Assembly (NCBI GenBank): GCA_020205615.1
Contig: CM035170.1
Coordinates: 37,856,143-37,920,142 of the forward strand
Length of the DNA: 64,000 nt
Origin: Panax quinquefolius
Lineage: Eukaryota; Streptophyta; Magnoliopsida; Apiales; Araliaceae
Reading direction: 5' to 3'
A program made the translations under genes and the position numbers. Positions within the stretch are counted from its first letter, which is position 1. Each line of letters opens with the position of its first letter. The notes under the pieces are model-generated. The model was given only the letters and a program-made list of their open reading frames with translations, did no database searches and was not told the DNA's origin. Below, one piece after another: positions 50,094 through 62,551 of the stretch.

Positions 50094-51056
50094 TTTGATA
50101 AATTCTACACTCAAGTTCGTACTCACATGTTTCCACCGTGTAAAAAAAAATTTTTCTTTAAATACGTAATTTAGCATACCATCATATTTATATATTAAGC
50201 ATACAATTATATACAAATATATATATGCTAGTATAACAATTACCAACACATAGTTTACAAGAATTTTGTAAAAACTTATACACAGTGAAGTTGAAGAACA
50301 CAGACTATCAAATTCACAGTAAGTATATGGCGTAAAACATATATGATTACATACACATAAATTAAGGTTATAAGCACCTACCTTTTTGTTGTTAAGAAAC
50401 ACTTGTTTACAAAATCTGTTTTGAACAATCACGCACTTGGCTTCTTCTCAAACTCTCTAGAATTTTTCTTTCTCTTTTCTTACTTCTCTCAGCAATAGAC
50501 TAGGTACTAACACTGAGCGTAAAACTGATAATCATATACGTAAAATAACTGTTATGGCAATAATAAGCCTATTTATTCTTATCAGTTACCAACATATAAC
50601 GTATAATCTTATAAATATAAATATATTTTATTTATATATTTGTTTTATTCTATTAATAATATAATTTAAAATTAACAAGAATTTCAAAAGCCATAAGGCC
50701 TTGTTTGGCAAAGCATTTATAATATAAAGGATTACTATACTTACACCTTGTTTGGTAAAACTAAATTAAAATTACTTTAATTTATTTTAATAACTCTTTA
50801 TCACATAGTAATTTGTCACTTTATTTAATAACAATTTATTAAATAAATCACTTAATCACATAACTCAATCCACATAACACATTAATTATTTAACAAATAA
50901 ATAATTAACTAATCACATTAATTATTTAACAAATAAATAACTAACTAAATAAACTCAATCAAATTGAACAATTACTTATTCAAAAACACATCCAATAAAT
51001 ATTTATATAAATCAATAAATATTTATAACTTACACTTAAAAATCTGGAATGTTACA
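47945..51056 (-). repeat. G 3' LTR (3112 bp)
   Basis: The boundary base at 47945 is c where the other LTR has t. It contains two copies of a ~62-bp unit (TTGCCCATTCAGGGGCTCAA..) at ~48343-48470 and a (TA)n tract at 50052-50091. Confidence 0.92.
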
Positions 51057-51075
51057 TCATTCCCCTCTTAAAAGG
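51057..51075 (-). other. G polypurine tract
   Basis: The minus strand reads TTTTAAGAGGGGAATGA immediately before the LTR start TGTAACATTCC. Confidence 0.75.
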
Positions 51076-51165
51076 ATTCTGTCCTCAGAATCACAACTCA
51101 AACAACACATTCGTTACATTCTTCCCTACTTATAAAGATTCTGTCCCCAGAATCGAAGACACAGA

Positions 51166-52087
51166 TTAAACAAATAACTCAGGGTACTCTTTCATCATTT
51201 TTTCTTCGAGTTTCCACGTTGCTTCTTCAGCATTGTGGTTTCTCCATATGACCTTCATAGAAGGTATCACTTTATTCCTGAGCACTTGTTCTTTCCTGTC
51301 GACTATCTGGATAGGAACCTCTTCATAAGACAAATCTTTCTCGAACTGCAACGGTTCGTACTCGATCACGTGATTGTAATCGGGTTTATATGGTCGTAAC
51401 ACCGAAATATGAAAAACATTGTGAATGTTTTCCAACTCTGGAGGTAGAGCTACCTCGTAAGCTACCTCTCCAACTTTTCGCAGCACTTCAAAGGGTCCAA
51501 TAAACCTCGGGCTTAGTTTTCCCTTCTTACCAAAATGAATTTTCCCCTTCCAAGGAGAAACTTTTAGGAATACATAGCTTCCTACGTCAAATGCATGATC
51601 TTGCCTGTGTTGATCAGCATACTTCTTCTGTCGGTCTTGAGCTGCTACCAATCTTGTCCTGATGAGTTTGATAACCTCAGTAGTTTGTTGCACTAGTTCT
51701 GGTCCTAGCAATTGACGTTCACCAACTTCATCCCAACACAGTGGGGTTCTGCACTTTCTGCCGTATAACGCTTCGTAAGGCGGCATGCCGATGCTCGCGT
51801 GATAACTATTATTGTAGGAGAATTCCACCAACGGTAATTGTTCTTCCCAGCTTCCTTTGAAATCCATGATGCATGCTCTCAACATATCTTCCAATGTTTG
51901 GATCGTTCATTCGCTTTGACCATCTGTTTGTGGATGATAAGCCGTACCCATTCGCAACTGAGTTCCCATGCACTCTTGTAGTCTCTTCCAGAAGTTTAAC
52001 GTAAATCGCGGGTCTCTATCGGATACAATTGACACTGGCACTCCATGTCTCGAAATAATCTCCTTAATGTACAATCTTGCTAACTGA
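51166..52087 (-). pseudogene. G integrase C-terminal half and chromodomain-like tail
   Basis: Continues pol after a frameshift near 52130. The integrase core motif SDRDP lies at ~52009-52023 (second catalytic Asp). A TGA stop at 51907-51909 replaces the Arg codon (CGA) in the GQSER-type motif. From 51894 the frame stays open for 242 codons: core end, then GPFEVLRKVGEVAYEVALPP (~135-155), then the chromodomain-like tail YEEVPIQIVDRKEQVLRNK to the end. The integrase inserts the DNA copy; the chromodomain-like tail of chromoviruses directs insertion to certain chromatin. The tail places G in the Tekay/Del group. Confidence 0.88.
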
Positions 52088-54583
52088 TCAAGATTGAACG
52101 TAATCTTTATTGGTAAAAAGTGCGACTGATTTTGTCAGTCTGTCCCCTATCACCCAAATCGCATCGCATCTTCTCTGAGTAGTTGGAAGACCCACCACAA
52201 AATCCATCGTGATGTGTTCCCACTTCCATTCCGGTATTTCCAACGGTTGAAGTAATCCACTGGGTCTTTGATGTTCGGCTTTTACTCTTTGACATGTCAA
52301 ACATTTTGGCACACATTCTGCAACGTCTCTTTTCATATTCGGCCACCAAAAATGTCTGCGTAAATCTTGATACATCTTCGTGCTTCCTGGATGAATAGAA
52401 TATCTTGAGCTATGAGCTTCGGTTAAGATTTCGTCTTTCAGTTCTGGTGTTGCTGGAACCCAGATTCTTCCCTCGTACCGTAGTAATCCTTCGGTATCGA
52501 CCTTGTATTTCGTATCGCTACCATCAACCATATTCTCTTTTATCTTCCCACATTCTTCATCTTGTAACTGAGCGTTCTTCACCTTGTCCAGTAAAGTTGG
52601 ACCTGCTTCTAACTGAAATAGTCGTTCGTCGGATTCCTGTGGAAATTTTATTTCCAGTTCTAACTTTGTCATTGCTAAAATGAGCTCCTCCTGAGTTGTT
52701 ATCAGCATCAATTTCTCCCGACCTTTCCTGCTTAAAGCATCTGCAACCACATTTGTTTTGCCTGGATGATAAAAGATCTCACAATCATAATCTTTTATCA
52801 ATTCCATCCACCTTCTCTGACGCATGTTCAGATCTTTCTGAGTGAAAATATACTTCAGACTTTTGTGGTCTGTGTAGATCTCACATTTCTCTCCATACAA
52901 ATAGTGTCTCCATATCTTGAGAGCAAATACTACTGCAGCCAATTCCAAATCATGAGTCGGATAACCTTTCTCATAATCCTTTAGTTGTCTTGATGCATAG
53001 GCAATAACTTTGCCGTTTTGCATTAAAACACAACCCAATCCTTTGTGTGAGGCATCACTATACACCACAAAATTTCCTGTACTATCTGGTAGTGTTAACA
53101 CAGGTGCCATACTTAGCTTCTTCTTTAAACCTTGGAAACTCTCTTCACATTTCTCCGTCCAAACGAATTTCACAGCTTTCCGTGTCAAATTTGTTAACGG
53201 AGTGGCTATCTTGGAAAAATCTTGTATAAATCTTCTATAATAACCGGCCAGTCTCAAGAAACTCCTCACCTCCGAAGGTGTCCTTGGTTGTTCCCAATTG
53301 ATTACAGCTTCTACTTTTGATGGATCCACTGAAATCCCATATTTGTCAATCACATGACCCAAAAATTGTACACGATCGAGCCAAAATTCGCACTTAGAGA
53401 ACTCCGCGTACAGTTTTTCCTTTCTTAGTGTCTCCAATGTCAGACGTAAATGTTCCACGTGTTCTTCTTGAGTTTTGGAATACACCAGAATGTCGTCGAT
53501 AAACACCACTACGAACTTGTCTAAGAATGGTTTAAATACCCCGTTCATCAAATCCATGAACGCGGCAGGGGCATTTCTTAAACCAAAAGACATCACCAGA
53601 AACTTGTAATGTCCGTACCGAGTTTTGAATGCCGTTCTAGGTATATCCTCCTTTCTTACCTTCAATTGGTGATACCCACTTCTCAAATCTATTTTCGAGA
53701 AGTACTTAGCACCCTTCAACTGATCAAACAAGTCATCTATTCTAGGCAACGGATACCTATTCTTAATAGTGACCTTGTTTAACTCCTTATAATCAATATA
53801 AAGACGCATTGATCCGTCCTTCTTCTTCATGAATAATACTGGCGCTCCCCACGGTGATACGCTTGGTTGAATATACTTCTTGTCCAACAGTTCTTGCAGT
53901 TGCACCATCAGTTCCTTCATTTCTACCGGAGCCATTCTGTACGGGGCCTTCGATATCGGTGCAGTTCCTGGCGCTAAGTCGATTATGAACTCAATCTCTC
54001 TATCAGGCGGAAGTCTTGGTAAATCATCCGGAAATACATCTACGAATTCTTTAACAACTGGTATCTCCTCCAATTTTACACCCTTCTTCTGAGTATCGAC
54101 TATGTAAGCCAAATAACCCACACAGCCTTTACTTAACAACTTCTTGGCCTGCATAATCGTCAGACATTTCATTTGTCTAGGCGATTTGCTACCATGGAAA
54201 ACTACCTTTAACGGAGTCATAAGGTTTACACACTTTTTGTGACAATCAATTACTGCTCCATATTTGAACAGCCAATCCATTCCCAAAATTACATCAAATT
54301 CCCCGAGTCTAATCGGAATTAAATCTACCATCATTATATTCCATTTTATGTTCGCTCTACAGTTCTTGTATACGAACCTAACAGGAATCACCTCCCTATT
54401 CGCAATTTCTATGTTCAAAGGGAAATTCAGTTCTTCTCTAGGTAATTCTAACCTCTTAGCAAATTCATCAGATATAAACGAGCAAGTAGCACCCGAATCA
54501 AATAATACATAAGCATTAATATCGTTGATTGGGATAATACCTGACACCACATCTTTTGATTGCACAACATCTTGCACAGTCAT
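52088..54583 (-). CDS. pol: G pol: protease, reverse transcriptase, RNase H, integrase N-terminal part
   Basis: An 831-codon open frame. The aspartic protease active site FDSGAT is at residues 28-33. RT spans ~215-430 with the catalytic box FIDDILVYS at 361-369. RNase H has D510, E547 and the TDHKS box at 571, ending in ADALSR (614-619). The integrase zinc domain has H724, H731, C761 and C764, and the first catalytic Asp is in MDF (794). The frame ends early because of a one-base shift near 52130, inside integrase. The protein start is uncertain: Tekay-type elements usually make one gag-pol polyprotein, and [10 protein letters not shown] is just the first Met of the open stretch. All RT and RNase H catalytic residues seen are intact, so this is the best candidate source of enzymes for the deleted elements around it. 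Confidence 0.92.
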   Translation of the reverse strand: MTVQDVVQSKDVVSGIIPINDINAYVLFDSGATCSFISDEFAKRLELPREELNFPLNIEIANREVIPVRFVYKNCRANIKWNIMMVDLIPIRLGEFDVILGMDWLFKYGAVIDCHKKCVNLMTPLKVVFHGSKSPRQMKCLTIMQAKKLLSKGCVGYLAYIVDTQKKGVKLEEIPVVKEFVDVFPDDLPRLPPDREIEFIIDLAPGTAPISKAPYRMAPVEMKELMVQLQELLDKKYIQPSVSPWGAPVLFMKKKDGSMRLYIDYKELNKVTIKNRYPLPRIDDLFDQLKGAKYFSKIDLRSGYHQLKVRKEDIPRTAFKTRYGHYKFLVMSFGLRNAPAAFMDLMNGVFKPFLDKFVVVFIDDILVYSKTQEEHVEHLRLTLETLRKEKLYAEFSKCEFWLDRVQFLGHVIDKYGISVDPSKVEAVINWEQPRTPSEVRSFLRLAGYYRRFIQDFSKIATPLTNLTRKAVKFVWTEKCEESFQGLKKKLSMAPVLTLPDSTGNFVVYSDASHKGLGCVLMQNGKVIAYASRQLKDYEKGYPTHDLELAAVVFALKIWRHYLYGEKCEIYTDHKSLKYIFTQKDLNMRQRRWMELIKDYDCEIFYHPGKTNVVADALSRKGREKLMLITTQEELILAMTKLELEIKFPQESDERLFQLEAGPTLLDKVKNAQLQDEECGKIKENMVDGSDTKYKVDTEGLLRYEGRIWVPATPELKDEILTEAHSSRYSIHPGSTKMYQDLRRHFWWPNMKRDVAECVPKCLTCQRVKAEHQRPSGLLQPLEIPEWKWEHITMDFVVGLPTTQRRCDAIWVIGDRLTKSVALFTNKDYVQS

Positions 54584-54659
54584 GTTGAAAGTTCTGGCTG
54601 TGGGTTTGTTTGACGCTGTAGGTCCAGCAATGGCCCAAGTTCCTCCACTGTTGCCTCCC

Positions 54660-55687
54660 TTACTTCTTAATTACTATTTCTCCGACCTTCTTTTGAGGGC
54701 ATTCACGAGCAAAATGATCCTTGGATCCATATGTGAAACAGACATTCTTCTTGGGTTGGGTGCAATTTGAGGCGATGTGACCCTCCCGGCCACAGTTAAA
54801 ACATGCACGTTTCCCCATCAAGCACACACCCTTATGAAACCTCCCGCATGTAGCACATGCTTCAAACTTCCTAAATCGCTTGGTTACCTGCTTTGGTTTC
54901 CGATACCCGTTTTCGTTCCATTTCCTCTTCAAGTTGTTGTTGTTGTTGTTGTTGTTGTTGCCATTTCCATTGCCTCCGCTACCACTCTTCACTTCCACCT
55001 CATTCTTCTTCTTCTTCTTCTTCTGCTCTTGATTGAATTTTGTCACTGCCTCGCCTCCACCTTTCAAATGAGTACACCTTTCTCCATCATCACTACAAAT
55101 GTCTTCAATCGAACAGGAAACCCTCTTCAGATGACCAGGGCTTCAGTCCCTATTCGAATCTCTTTGCCTTACGCTCATCTGTGCTGACTTGATATGGCGC
55201 AAACCTCGCCAATTCGTTGAACTTCACTGCATACTCAGACACCGTAATCGCTCCCTTCTTCAGTTCCAAAAATTGAACCTCTAACTGACTCTTCGAACTC
55301 TCTAGAAAGTAGGTCTCGAAGAATAACTCCTTAAACCTATCCCAGGTCATCACCCCTGGTTTTATTGGCTTGCCACCAATAACTAGCTTCTACTTTCAAC
55401 ATAAATGTTGCAAAAGCAGTCTTCTGTTCATCTACTACCCTAGCGACTTCAAATACTTTCTCTATTTCCATAATCTAGGTTTGTGCCTCGACCAGATTCG
55501 TTGACCCACGGAATTCAGGTGGTACAACCGCCTTAAACTCTTTAAATGTTGTGCCTTGGTTTTGAGGTTGATTCTGTAATGCTCCTGTTAGTAATGTCAC
55601 TAGTTGTTGGACGGAATTATCCTCAACATCGTTATTGTTAGTTCTCGCATTGGTTCTCTGACGGGGTGGTTCACGTCTGGGAGGCAT
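54660..55687 (-). pseudogene. gag: G gag, broken by one stop and frameshifts
   Basis: Begins MPPRREPP at 55687. A TAG near 55475 sits where related proteins have Trp (EAQTW). The frame then shifts near 55360, continues as MTWDRFKELFFETYF (55353-55150), shifts again and ends as 55067-54660. The C-terminus has homopolymeric runs of Lys and Asn encoded by (CTT)n and (GTT)n in + coordinates, then three zinc-knuckle positions: CATCGRFHKGVC, CFNCGREGHIASNC and CFTYGSKDHFAREC. In the last, the second Cys is Tyr, a one-base change. Gag would build the particle and package RNA. Confidence 0.85.
54935..55024. repeat. Trinucleotide repeats inside G gag
   Basis: (GTT)n at ~54935-54960 and (CTT)n at ~55004-55024 encode Asn and Lys runs on the minus strand. 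Confidence 0.85.
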
Positions 55688-55984
55688 TTTCTGCTAGAAA
55701 AAAAAAACATCTATTAGACTATTACCCAACTTCTTTAAGTATTTTCTAATTAACTTGCCTCCATAAAAGAAATAACCACATAACACTTTTGAATAAAATA
55801 ATAACTTTTATTTATTCATCATCTCTTCGAAAACATAAAAACAATAGCATCACTGCTATTTACATTCCTTTCCTGAACTACAAAAGTTACAGGACAACAT
55901 CATCATTCTCATATCCCATGGTTACTTAACACCAGGGATTTACACATTATTTAACACTTATTACGTGCAAAATAGACACATTTC

Positions 55985-56739
55985 CTACGATGATCTATTA
56001 AGATACTCCATAGCCTTTTGACGCTCTTCTTCCATAACACGGAACATGGTTCGACGATCTAACACGTGTGATGGTAGAGTCTCAAACTGAATTGGATAAC
56101 CCATGACCCGATCTTGAGCTCGATTGATCACGGTATTGAATACTTTATCCATCTCTTCCATCTTCATCCTCTTTGCTTGCATGTCGTCCCCTTTATCGCT
56201 TCTTCCAGTTCATTGATAAGCTTCCTCGTATGCATCTTCAGCTCTCGCCCTTTTGGTAGCTTCTTCATTCAGCTTGTTCTTCAGTTCCACGACATCTCGA
56301 TCAGTTGTTCCTTCTCTCCTTCAGTCTGCATCAGCTTCTCTTCAACATTAGTTAGACGTTCATCTCGATCCTGGATGTCATCGTCCTTCCTACGTGTCAT
56401 TCAGCATCATTGTTCAACTACTATCTCCTCTAACTCCTCAATTATGTCCTGAAGTTCCACGTTATGGTCGTAGACTTCATCATACATACAAGCAGCCATC
56501 GAGGTTAATGGAGTCTCCTCCTCCTCGTCCTCGTTATCCTCATCCTCCTGTGGCAACTCCACGGGATCCTCCTCATCCGTCTCCACATCATCATCCTCAT
56601 CTTCAACCACTGTGACCAACGAGGCTGACTCCCGTGGCAGTAGTTGTTCCCAAACAACTTGAATGTCGCGAGGCTCCTCCTCTATAGGCATTTGAGGTCC
56701 CTCCTCCCTAGCCTGACTGGATTCTCCGACATTAGTCAT
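55985..56739 (-). pseudogene. G pre-gag ORF: acidic coiled-coil protein
   Basis: Lies between the primer-binding site and gag on the sense strand. It starts MTNVGESSQAREEG at 56739. Residues ~40-75 are very acidic (EDEDDDVETDEED), followed by YDHNVELQDIIEELEE. A stop and frameshifts then interrupt, but charged heptad-like helix text continues (DRDERLTNVEEKLMQ, ELKNKLNEEATKRARAED). The last piece, 56182-55985, holds RAQDRVMGYPI and VLDRRTMFRVMEEERQKAM. The total would be roughly 240-250 codons. It lacks protease, RT, integrase and zinc-knuckle motifs. The first and last blocks match the M interior. I know of additional ORFs in other LTR element lineages but do not recognise this protein; its function is unknown. 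Confidence 0.75.
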
Positions 56740-56931
56740 CTTGACAACAAAATTTTAAAGTTTTAGTTATTAATCATTCTACTCGACACTCGTGAGCACA
56801 TAAGTTATAAACACATAAGCACATAAGTGTTTTATTACTTCTTCCTTAAAACTCGATAAGAGTTATCTCCACTATCTTTTCAAAGGTTACTTCCTAAGGC
56901 TTTTCCCCCCACCTAAGGTTCATAACCTAAT

Positions 56932-56944
56932 GCTTTGATACCAA
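56932..56944 (-). other. G primer-binding site (tRNA-iMet type)
   Basis: The minus strand reads TTGGTATCAAAGC two bases after the 5' LTR end. Confidence 0.88.
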
Positions 56945-56946
56945 CC

Positions 56947-59115
56947 TGTGACACCCCCAAATCCCGGTACTTCATTACCTCAAGATTTGGTGTTCACGTA
57001 ATCAAAATATTCATTTATAACTACCCAATCATAAATAAAATTGAATAAATAAACCTTCCCATACAGAGATTTCATAAAATAATATCTCCCATGTTATCTA
57101 ACCTTTACAAACAATCATTCATGCGAAAAATTTAAATAAACTTCATTACATTCTTTAAACCAAAATCTGATAATAAAACTATCAAAACTATTACAAGTCT
57201 TCAGTACTTGTTCATCTTTCCCTTTCCTTTACTGGTGCTAGGTACGTCACCCTTTCCATCTTTAGCTGTAAGGATTTTACAGGCAAGAGTGAGCAAAAAA
57301 GGCTCACTTGAAATATCAATGAATAAAACTTTTACATTCTTTGCCCATTCAGGGGCTCAATAGAACTGAACAATAAGTTCTATTAACTTCTTAAACATTC
57401 CTTGCCCATTCGAGGCTCAATAGAACTAAATAATAAGTCCTATTAACATCTTAACATTCCTTGCCCATTCGGGGCTCAATAGAAGCCCGAACAATGAGTT
57501 CTATTAATATTTTAAACATTCACTGAGGGTCTAATGACCACGAACCTTGTCCACAGTTATAAGTAATCTTTCAACTTAAACTTTTACGGTCATACGACCA
57601 TAATGACTTTAAGGTACTTAGGGGGATCAACCCTTCGTACATGTATTGTATACAAACATTTCAAATTTCAAAAAGTACAAAACTAAGCGTAACCTCTATA
57701 AATAGGGTTGTTCATCTCAGTATTTTGAGTACAAGTCCGCCCCAAAGATAGTTTGGTTTGGATACACTTCAAGGTAATTTGGAGTTCAACGGACATCAAC
57801 TAAGGATTAGTTGAATAAAAGATAATAACACTATGTTATTGAATGATCATACTGAATAAACATTTCGTTCTAAGTTCATGCTTTAGGAATAATCTAATAG
57901 CATAACAATTGAATAATCTATCATACCTTGCTTTGAACAACATTAAGCTAAGGTTACAACTTATAATTTAATATCAAGCATGCAGAACAACAATAATTGG
58001 AACGATAAACTGAGTCAACAGAATAAAGGTACTTGCATGCTAATATAATAAGTTTAGAGTTAGGAAAAACTTGCATAATCATAATAACTATCTCAACGAA
58101 AGTGTGGAGATGGGAAGCTTGTATCATCATGAATAACTGGATACCATTAAATTGCTTAAATGGAAATACTTTACTCAATAAAGTATAGCATATGAAATTT
58201 GCATAACGAAGCTTTAGGATTAGAAAATTTGCTCAATGTAAAACGATAGGGATTTAGAATCTTGCCTTGTGCGTAGATTAAACCGTTATAATCCAAACCA
58301 CAATTATCCTATATACATATGTTAACATGACATAATCAGTCAGTAACACATACTATATCTCTACATCACGTATGCTTTGATTATAAATTGCATTATCAAA
58401 TTCTATCCATTAAAACTAATAACAATATTTGTTAATTAGTAATTCTATGTTCACTCATAGTATTAATATACTATAATACTAGAAATACATAATCAACATT
58501 TATCATATATCATTCCTTTAAAATATCAGACTTTTGTACAAGACAAAATTCGTTTATGAACTTTCTGTTGAGTGGCACATATGGCGGTAGCGCATTTATT
58601 TGAAGGTGTAGTATGTGACGACATGGTAACTTGGCATGAGACATATATAGGGACTTCGTATTGTCATGCATTAGAAATCAAGGCCGACTTTCGACTTTAC
58701 TATGAAGTCCGGTCCTATTGGCGCTGACATTTGGCGCTAAGCCGCGAGATTGACACCGGGCGTGAATTTTGTGTTGAAGCGCCAAAACTCAATAGAACCA
58801 AAAACGAAGAACAGAGCCAAAGCTCTCATCTTTAAATCTTAACAATGATTCACCCAAAACAACATGTATAACTAATATAAATTACACATAATTGCTAACA
58901 ATCATCCATATACAAATTATCAACCACTAATAAACAATATCATAGACTAATTCTTTGAAAACACTGTGTTTTTAAAAATTAAACTCCATTGATGAAATAT
59001 CAATTTACAGTGAACGTAATTTACACTGTTATCAACCAATTTTGATTCCTTTGACATACAAGTATACCAATATATATCCCAATTAACATGTATAGTCCAA
59101 ATTCTCAGTTAGCAT

Positions 59116-59157
<42 letters not shown>

Positions 59158-60126
59158 CCTTTGATAAATTCTACACTCAAGTTCGTACTCACATGTTTCC
59201 ACTGTAAAAGAAAACAATTTCTTAAATACGTAATTTAGCATACCATCATATTTATATATTAAGCATACAATTATATACAAATATATATATGCTAGTATAA
59301 CAATTACCAACACATAGTTTACAAGAATTTTGTAAAAAACTTATACACAACCTGAAGTTGAAGAACACGACTATCAAATTCACGATAAGTATATGGCGTA
59401 AAACATATATGATTACATACACATAAATTAAGGTTATAAGCACCTACCTTTTGTTGTTAAGAAACACTTGTTTACAAAATCATTTTTGAACAATCACGCA
59501 CTTGGCTTCTTCTCAAACTCTCTCGAATTTTTTCTTTTCTCTTTTCTTACTTCTCTCGACAATAGACTAAGTACTAACACTTTGAGCGTAAAAGCGATAA
59601 TCATATACGTAAAATAAGCATTATGGCAATAATAAGCCTATTTATTCTTATCGATTTACCAACATATAACGTATAATCTTATAAATATAAATATATTTTA
59701 TTTATATATTTGTTTTATTCTATTAATAATATAATTTAAAATTAACAAGAATTTCAAAAGCCATAAGGCCTTGTTTGTCAAAGCATTTATAAAATAAAGG
59801 ATTACTATACTTACACATTGTTTGGCAAAACTAAATTAAAATTACTTTAATTTATTTTAATAACTCTTTATCACATAGTAATTTGTCGCTTTATTTAATA
59901 ACAATTTATTAAATAAATCACTTAATCACATAACTCAATCCACATAACACATTAATTATTTAACAAATAAATAATTAACTAATCACATTAATTATTTAAC
60001 AAATAAATAACTAACTAAATAAACTCAATCAAATTGAACAATTACTTATTCAAAAACACATCCAATAAATATTTATATAAATCAATAAATATTTATAACT
60101 TACACTTAAAAAGCTGGAATGTTACA
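56947..60126 (-). repeat. G 5' LTR (3180 bp)
   Basis: Three copies of the ~62-bp unit at ~57345-57500 instead of two explain most of the 68-bp excess over the other LTR. (TA)n at 59120-59156. A locally diverged patch lies near 58550-58760. Confidence 0.92.
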
Positions 60127-60231
60127 AATACATATGCATATTATCTTGTACAAATCCTCTTCTTTAAAATAATAAAAAAATTATACGCAAAATTTCTGAT
60201 TTAATTATATAGAAAATATTGGGTTGTTATA
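60127..60231 (-). repeat. H 3' LTR, right end (continuation of segment S)
   Basis: Begins with the second AATAC and ends ttgggttgttata, i.e. minus TATAACAACCC, a probable decayed TGTAACAACCC LTR start. It is preceded in the H interior by the usual GGGAGGATGAA. Confidence 0.7.
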
Positions 60232-60534
60232 TTCATCCTCCCTTATAAAGATTTCATCCCCGGAATCACCGTTTTAAAACCTATACATACAAGGGTACAT
60301 GGCATACACTATCATTGCAAATAGATCTCGACCAACTTTGATCGAACTGATCTTTAACTATTCACATAAAGCTTGTCTATCTGATTAAATAGAAATTTGA
60401 TTTCTAAAAGAACTCAAATTCCTCCTTCAAAATTTCTTTATAAAATAATTTACTATATATAGGAAAATCATGTAAAAGAAAATAAAAGTTATTCGAATAA
60501 TACCTGCAGTTCCATTGCCAGCTGCCATCGTATC

Positions 60535-61665
60535 CTAGACAGTCATGTTGTAGACCCTTGCTGTTGATTTTGTTGGCTTGTTTAACGAAGTCGGTCTGTG
60601 GATTGCTAAAGTCCCGCTGCTAGTGCCAGTATTCACACTTCCTGCCTCCGTTCTCCTCTTCGGACAATCTTTCACCTTGTGCTCAGTCGATCCGCACAAA
60701 AAACAACCACTGTTTATCCTAGGATTGGGGCAGTTGGGAAAGATATGGCTCTCATGCTCGCACTTATAGCATACGAATTTCCCCTTCAAACACTCCCGAG
60801 AGTGGTTCTTTCCACAAGTCTTACACGGCACCATCTGCTTCTTCGCACCTTCTTGTTTTACCTGCACACTTTCAAAATTGCTCCCCTTCCTCTTACTACT
60901 ACCACCCCTACTCCCACTATTAATTTCCACCTTCCCAGCTCCTTCAACCTTACCCTTATTCTTCCTCTCTTTGTTGTAGAGGCTCATGGCCTCACTTCCC
61001 TCTTCAGCTATAATCGCTTTCTCTATGAGTGCTGCAAATGTAGGAATCTGCAACACTGCCACCTTGTTGTAGAGCCATGGTTTTAATCCCAGCTCAAACC
61101 TTCTTGCTTTCCTAGCCTCCGTATCAACTTAATGCGGAACAAACCTAGCTAACTCATTGAATTTTGCGGTGTATTCTGACAACGTCGTATTCTCCTGCTT
61201 CAATTCTAAAAATTTAACCTCCATCCTAGCCTGCATACTAGATGAAAAATAGTTTTTGAAAAATAAAGTTTTAAACCTTTCCCAAGCAACTATACCTGCT
61301 CCTGCCCTCGCCTGATTCACTTCCCACCAAAAATTTACCTCACCCTTCATCATGTAGGTGGCAAAAGCGGTCTTTTGCCCTTCAGCTACCCTAGCTATCA
61401 CGAATGCTTTTTCAATCTCTTTGACCCAAGTCTGGGCTTCAACAGGGTCAGTTGTACCTTTGAATTTCGGCGGTCCTACAACCTTAAAATCTTTGAAATT
61501 TGCTAAACGATTGTCTGGCGGGTTCCCTGCGGCTGGTATTCCCTGTTGTATAGCCTGAGCTACCATGTTCGCGAAGTTCTGCATCGGGTCTACTTGTTGT
61601 TGTCCCCCAGCGTTGTTGACAAATTCTTCTGCCCTTTGATTGCGAGTTCGACGTCTTGGCGGCAT
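60535..61665 (-). pseudogene. gag: H gag with one internal stop
   Basis: The preferred start is MPPRRRTRNQ at 61665; an upstream in-frame Met at 61686 lacks conservation. A single frame of 376 codons is broken only by TAA at 61129-61131, just after FNELARFVPH. The gag core has FKDFKVVGPPKFKGTTDPVE and the FLELKQ..LSEYTAKFNELARF block. The C-terminus has three zinc-knuckle positions: CKTCGKNHSREC, CYKCEHESHIFPNC and CFLCGSTEHKVKDC. The end stop is a TAG after MTV, where G reads on into pol as MTVQ. Both stops fit a C-to-T change of a Gln codon. Confidence 0.85.
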
Positions 61666-61948
61666 GATCTGATTAAATAAAATCATAAATTTAACTTACA
61701 TTCTAAACCTTATTACATAAGATGAGTATGTTAAACTTGTTTTATTTCTCAAACTTAGATTCATATTCATTCAACGATTTCAAAATACTTTACATATTAT
61801 AGCACATATTGCATTAAACATCAGCTATCCCTTTGTGACTACAAAAGTCAGGATTTACAACCTTGATTAATACAAAAGTTTTAAAATATTGCATTACACA
61901 GACATACTAAGCACACATATTACATTAAACACGCCTACACCACAGAAC

Positions 61949-62551
61949 CTATACTACATATTTGCTACGCCTTTTTCCTTGGACAACGTTTCGCCTGATG
62001 ACCTTTATCCCACAGATAAAACATGCTCCTGGTTTATAGTCAGGACAATACAGAGTGGTATATCCCTCATAACCGCAAAGGTAACATATTCTTTTCCCTT
62101 TCTTCTTGTCGGATTTTTCTAAGTCATGGTCTTTTATCTTTCTTTTCCCCTTCTTGCTCGGAACTGCACACAATGTGTTGCTTGTGGCTCCCATTTGATC
62201 AATTTGGATTTTAAGCTTATCTTGTTCTTCTATTGTTTCTATTAACGCCTAACGCAATTGACTATTTAACAGCTTTTCTATCTCCCACATCCTTTCCAGA
62301 GAAGAAACCTTGTTCCTCAGATCCTCCACTTTCGTTGATGCTTGATCAACTTCAACTTTAGTGTCTGAATCACTATCTGTCAGTTTCACCATCTCCGGAT
62401 CTGGTACTACGTTTTCTACAATAACCACCTCGCCTGAGTTATTTTCATCGTGAACCTCTATTTTAGCTATTGGCTTCGATATTAGCTCGGGTGTATGGAT
62501 TTGATCCTTCTCCATGCTATATGCATATAACAAGCCCTTTCCACCAGACAT
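61949..62551 (-). pseudogene. H pre-gag ORF with zinc knuckles, one internal stop
   Basis: Lies between the primer-binding site and gag. It starts MSGGKGLLYAY at 62551, has an acidic middle (DSDSDTKVEVD), a coiled-coil stretch (VEDLRNKVSSLERMWEIEKLL) and a TAG at 62249-62251, and then continues in the same frame (ALIETIEEQDKLKIQIDQM), a basic region and CYLCGYEGYTTLYC. That is a zinc-knuckle pattern with Tyr in place of His. A second knuckle starts CFICG and is completed only after a one-base frame change near 61990. About 200 codons. It is in the same position as the G and M pre-gag ORF and also acidic plus coiled-coil, but sequence identity to those is not evident by eye. Function unknown; RNA binding is an inference from the knuckles. 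Confidence 0.7.

Larger units (their letters stand above)
47945..60126 (-). mobile_element. Element G: full-length Tekay/Del-like Ty3/gypsy retrotransposon
   Basis: 12.2 kb on the minus strand, flanked by perfect AATAC duplications (47940-47944 and 60127-60131). LTRs are 3112 and 3180 bp, with ends TGTAACATTCC and GGGTGTCAC(A/G). The primer-binding site, pre-gag ORF, gag, protease, RT, RNase H, integrase and chromodomain-like tail, and polypurine tract are all present in order. A few stops and frameshifts interrupt the proteins. It inserted into segment S. Confidence 0.93.

Noticed and set aside
49800..50440. Tyr/Ile-rich minus-strand frame ending in a repeat (50037-50432)
   Set aside because: It lies within the G LTR and includes a (TA)n tract; the LTR has no known protein.
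52405..55187. Plus-strand open frames within 52.4-55.2 kb
   Set aside because: They are antisense shadows of G gag-pol; the minus strand carries the catalytic motifs.
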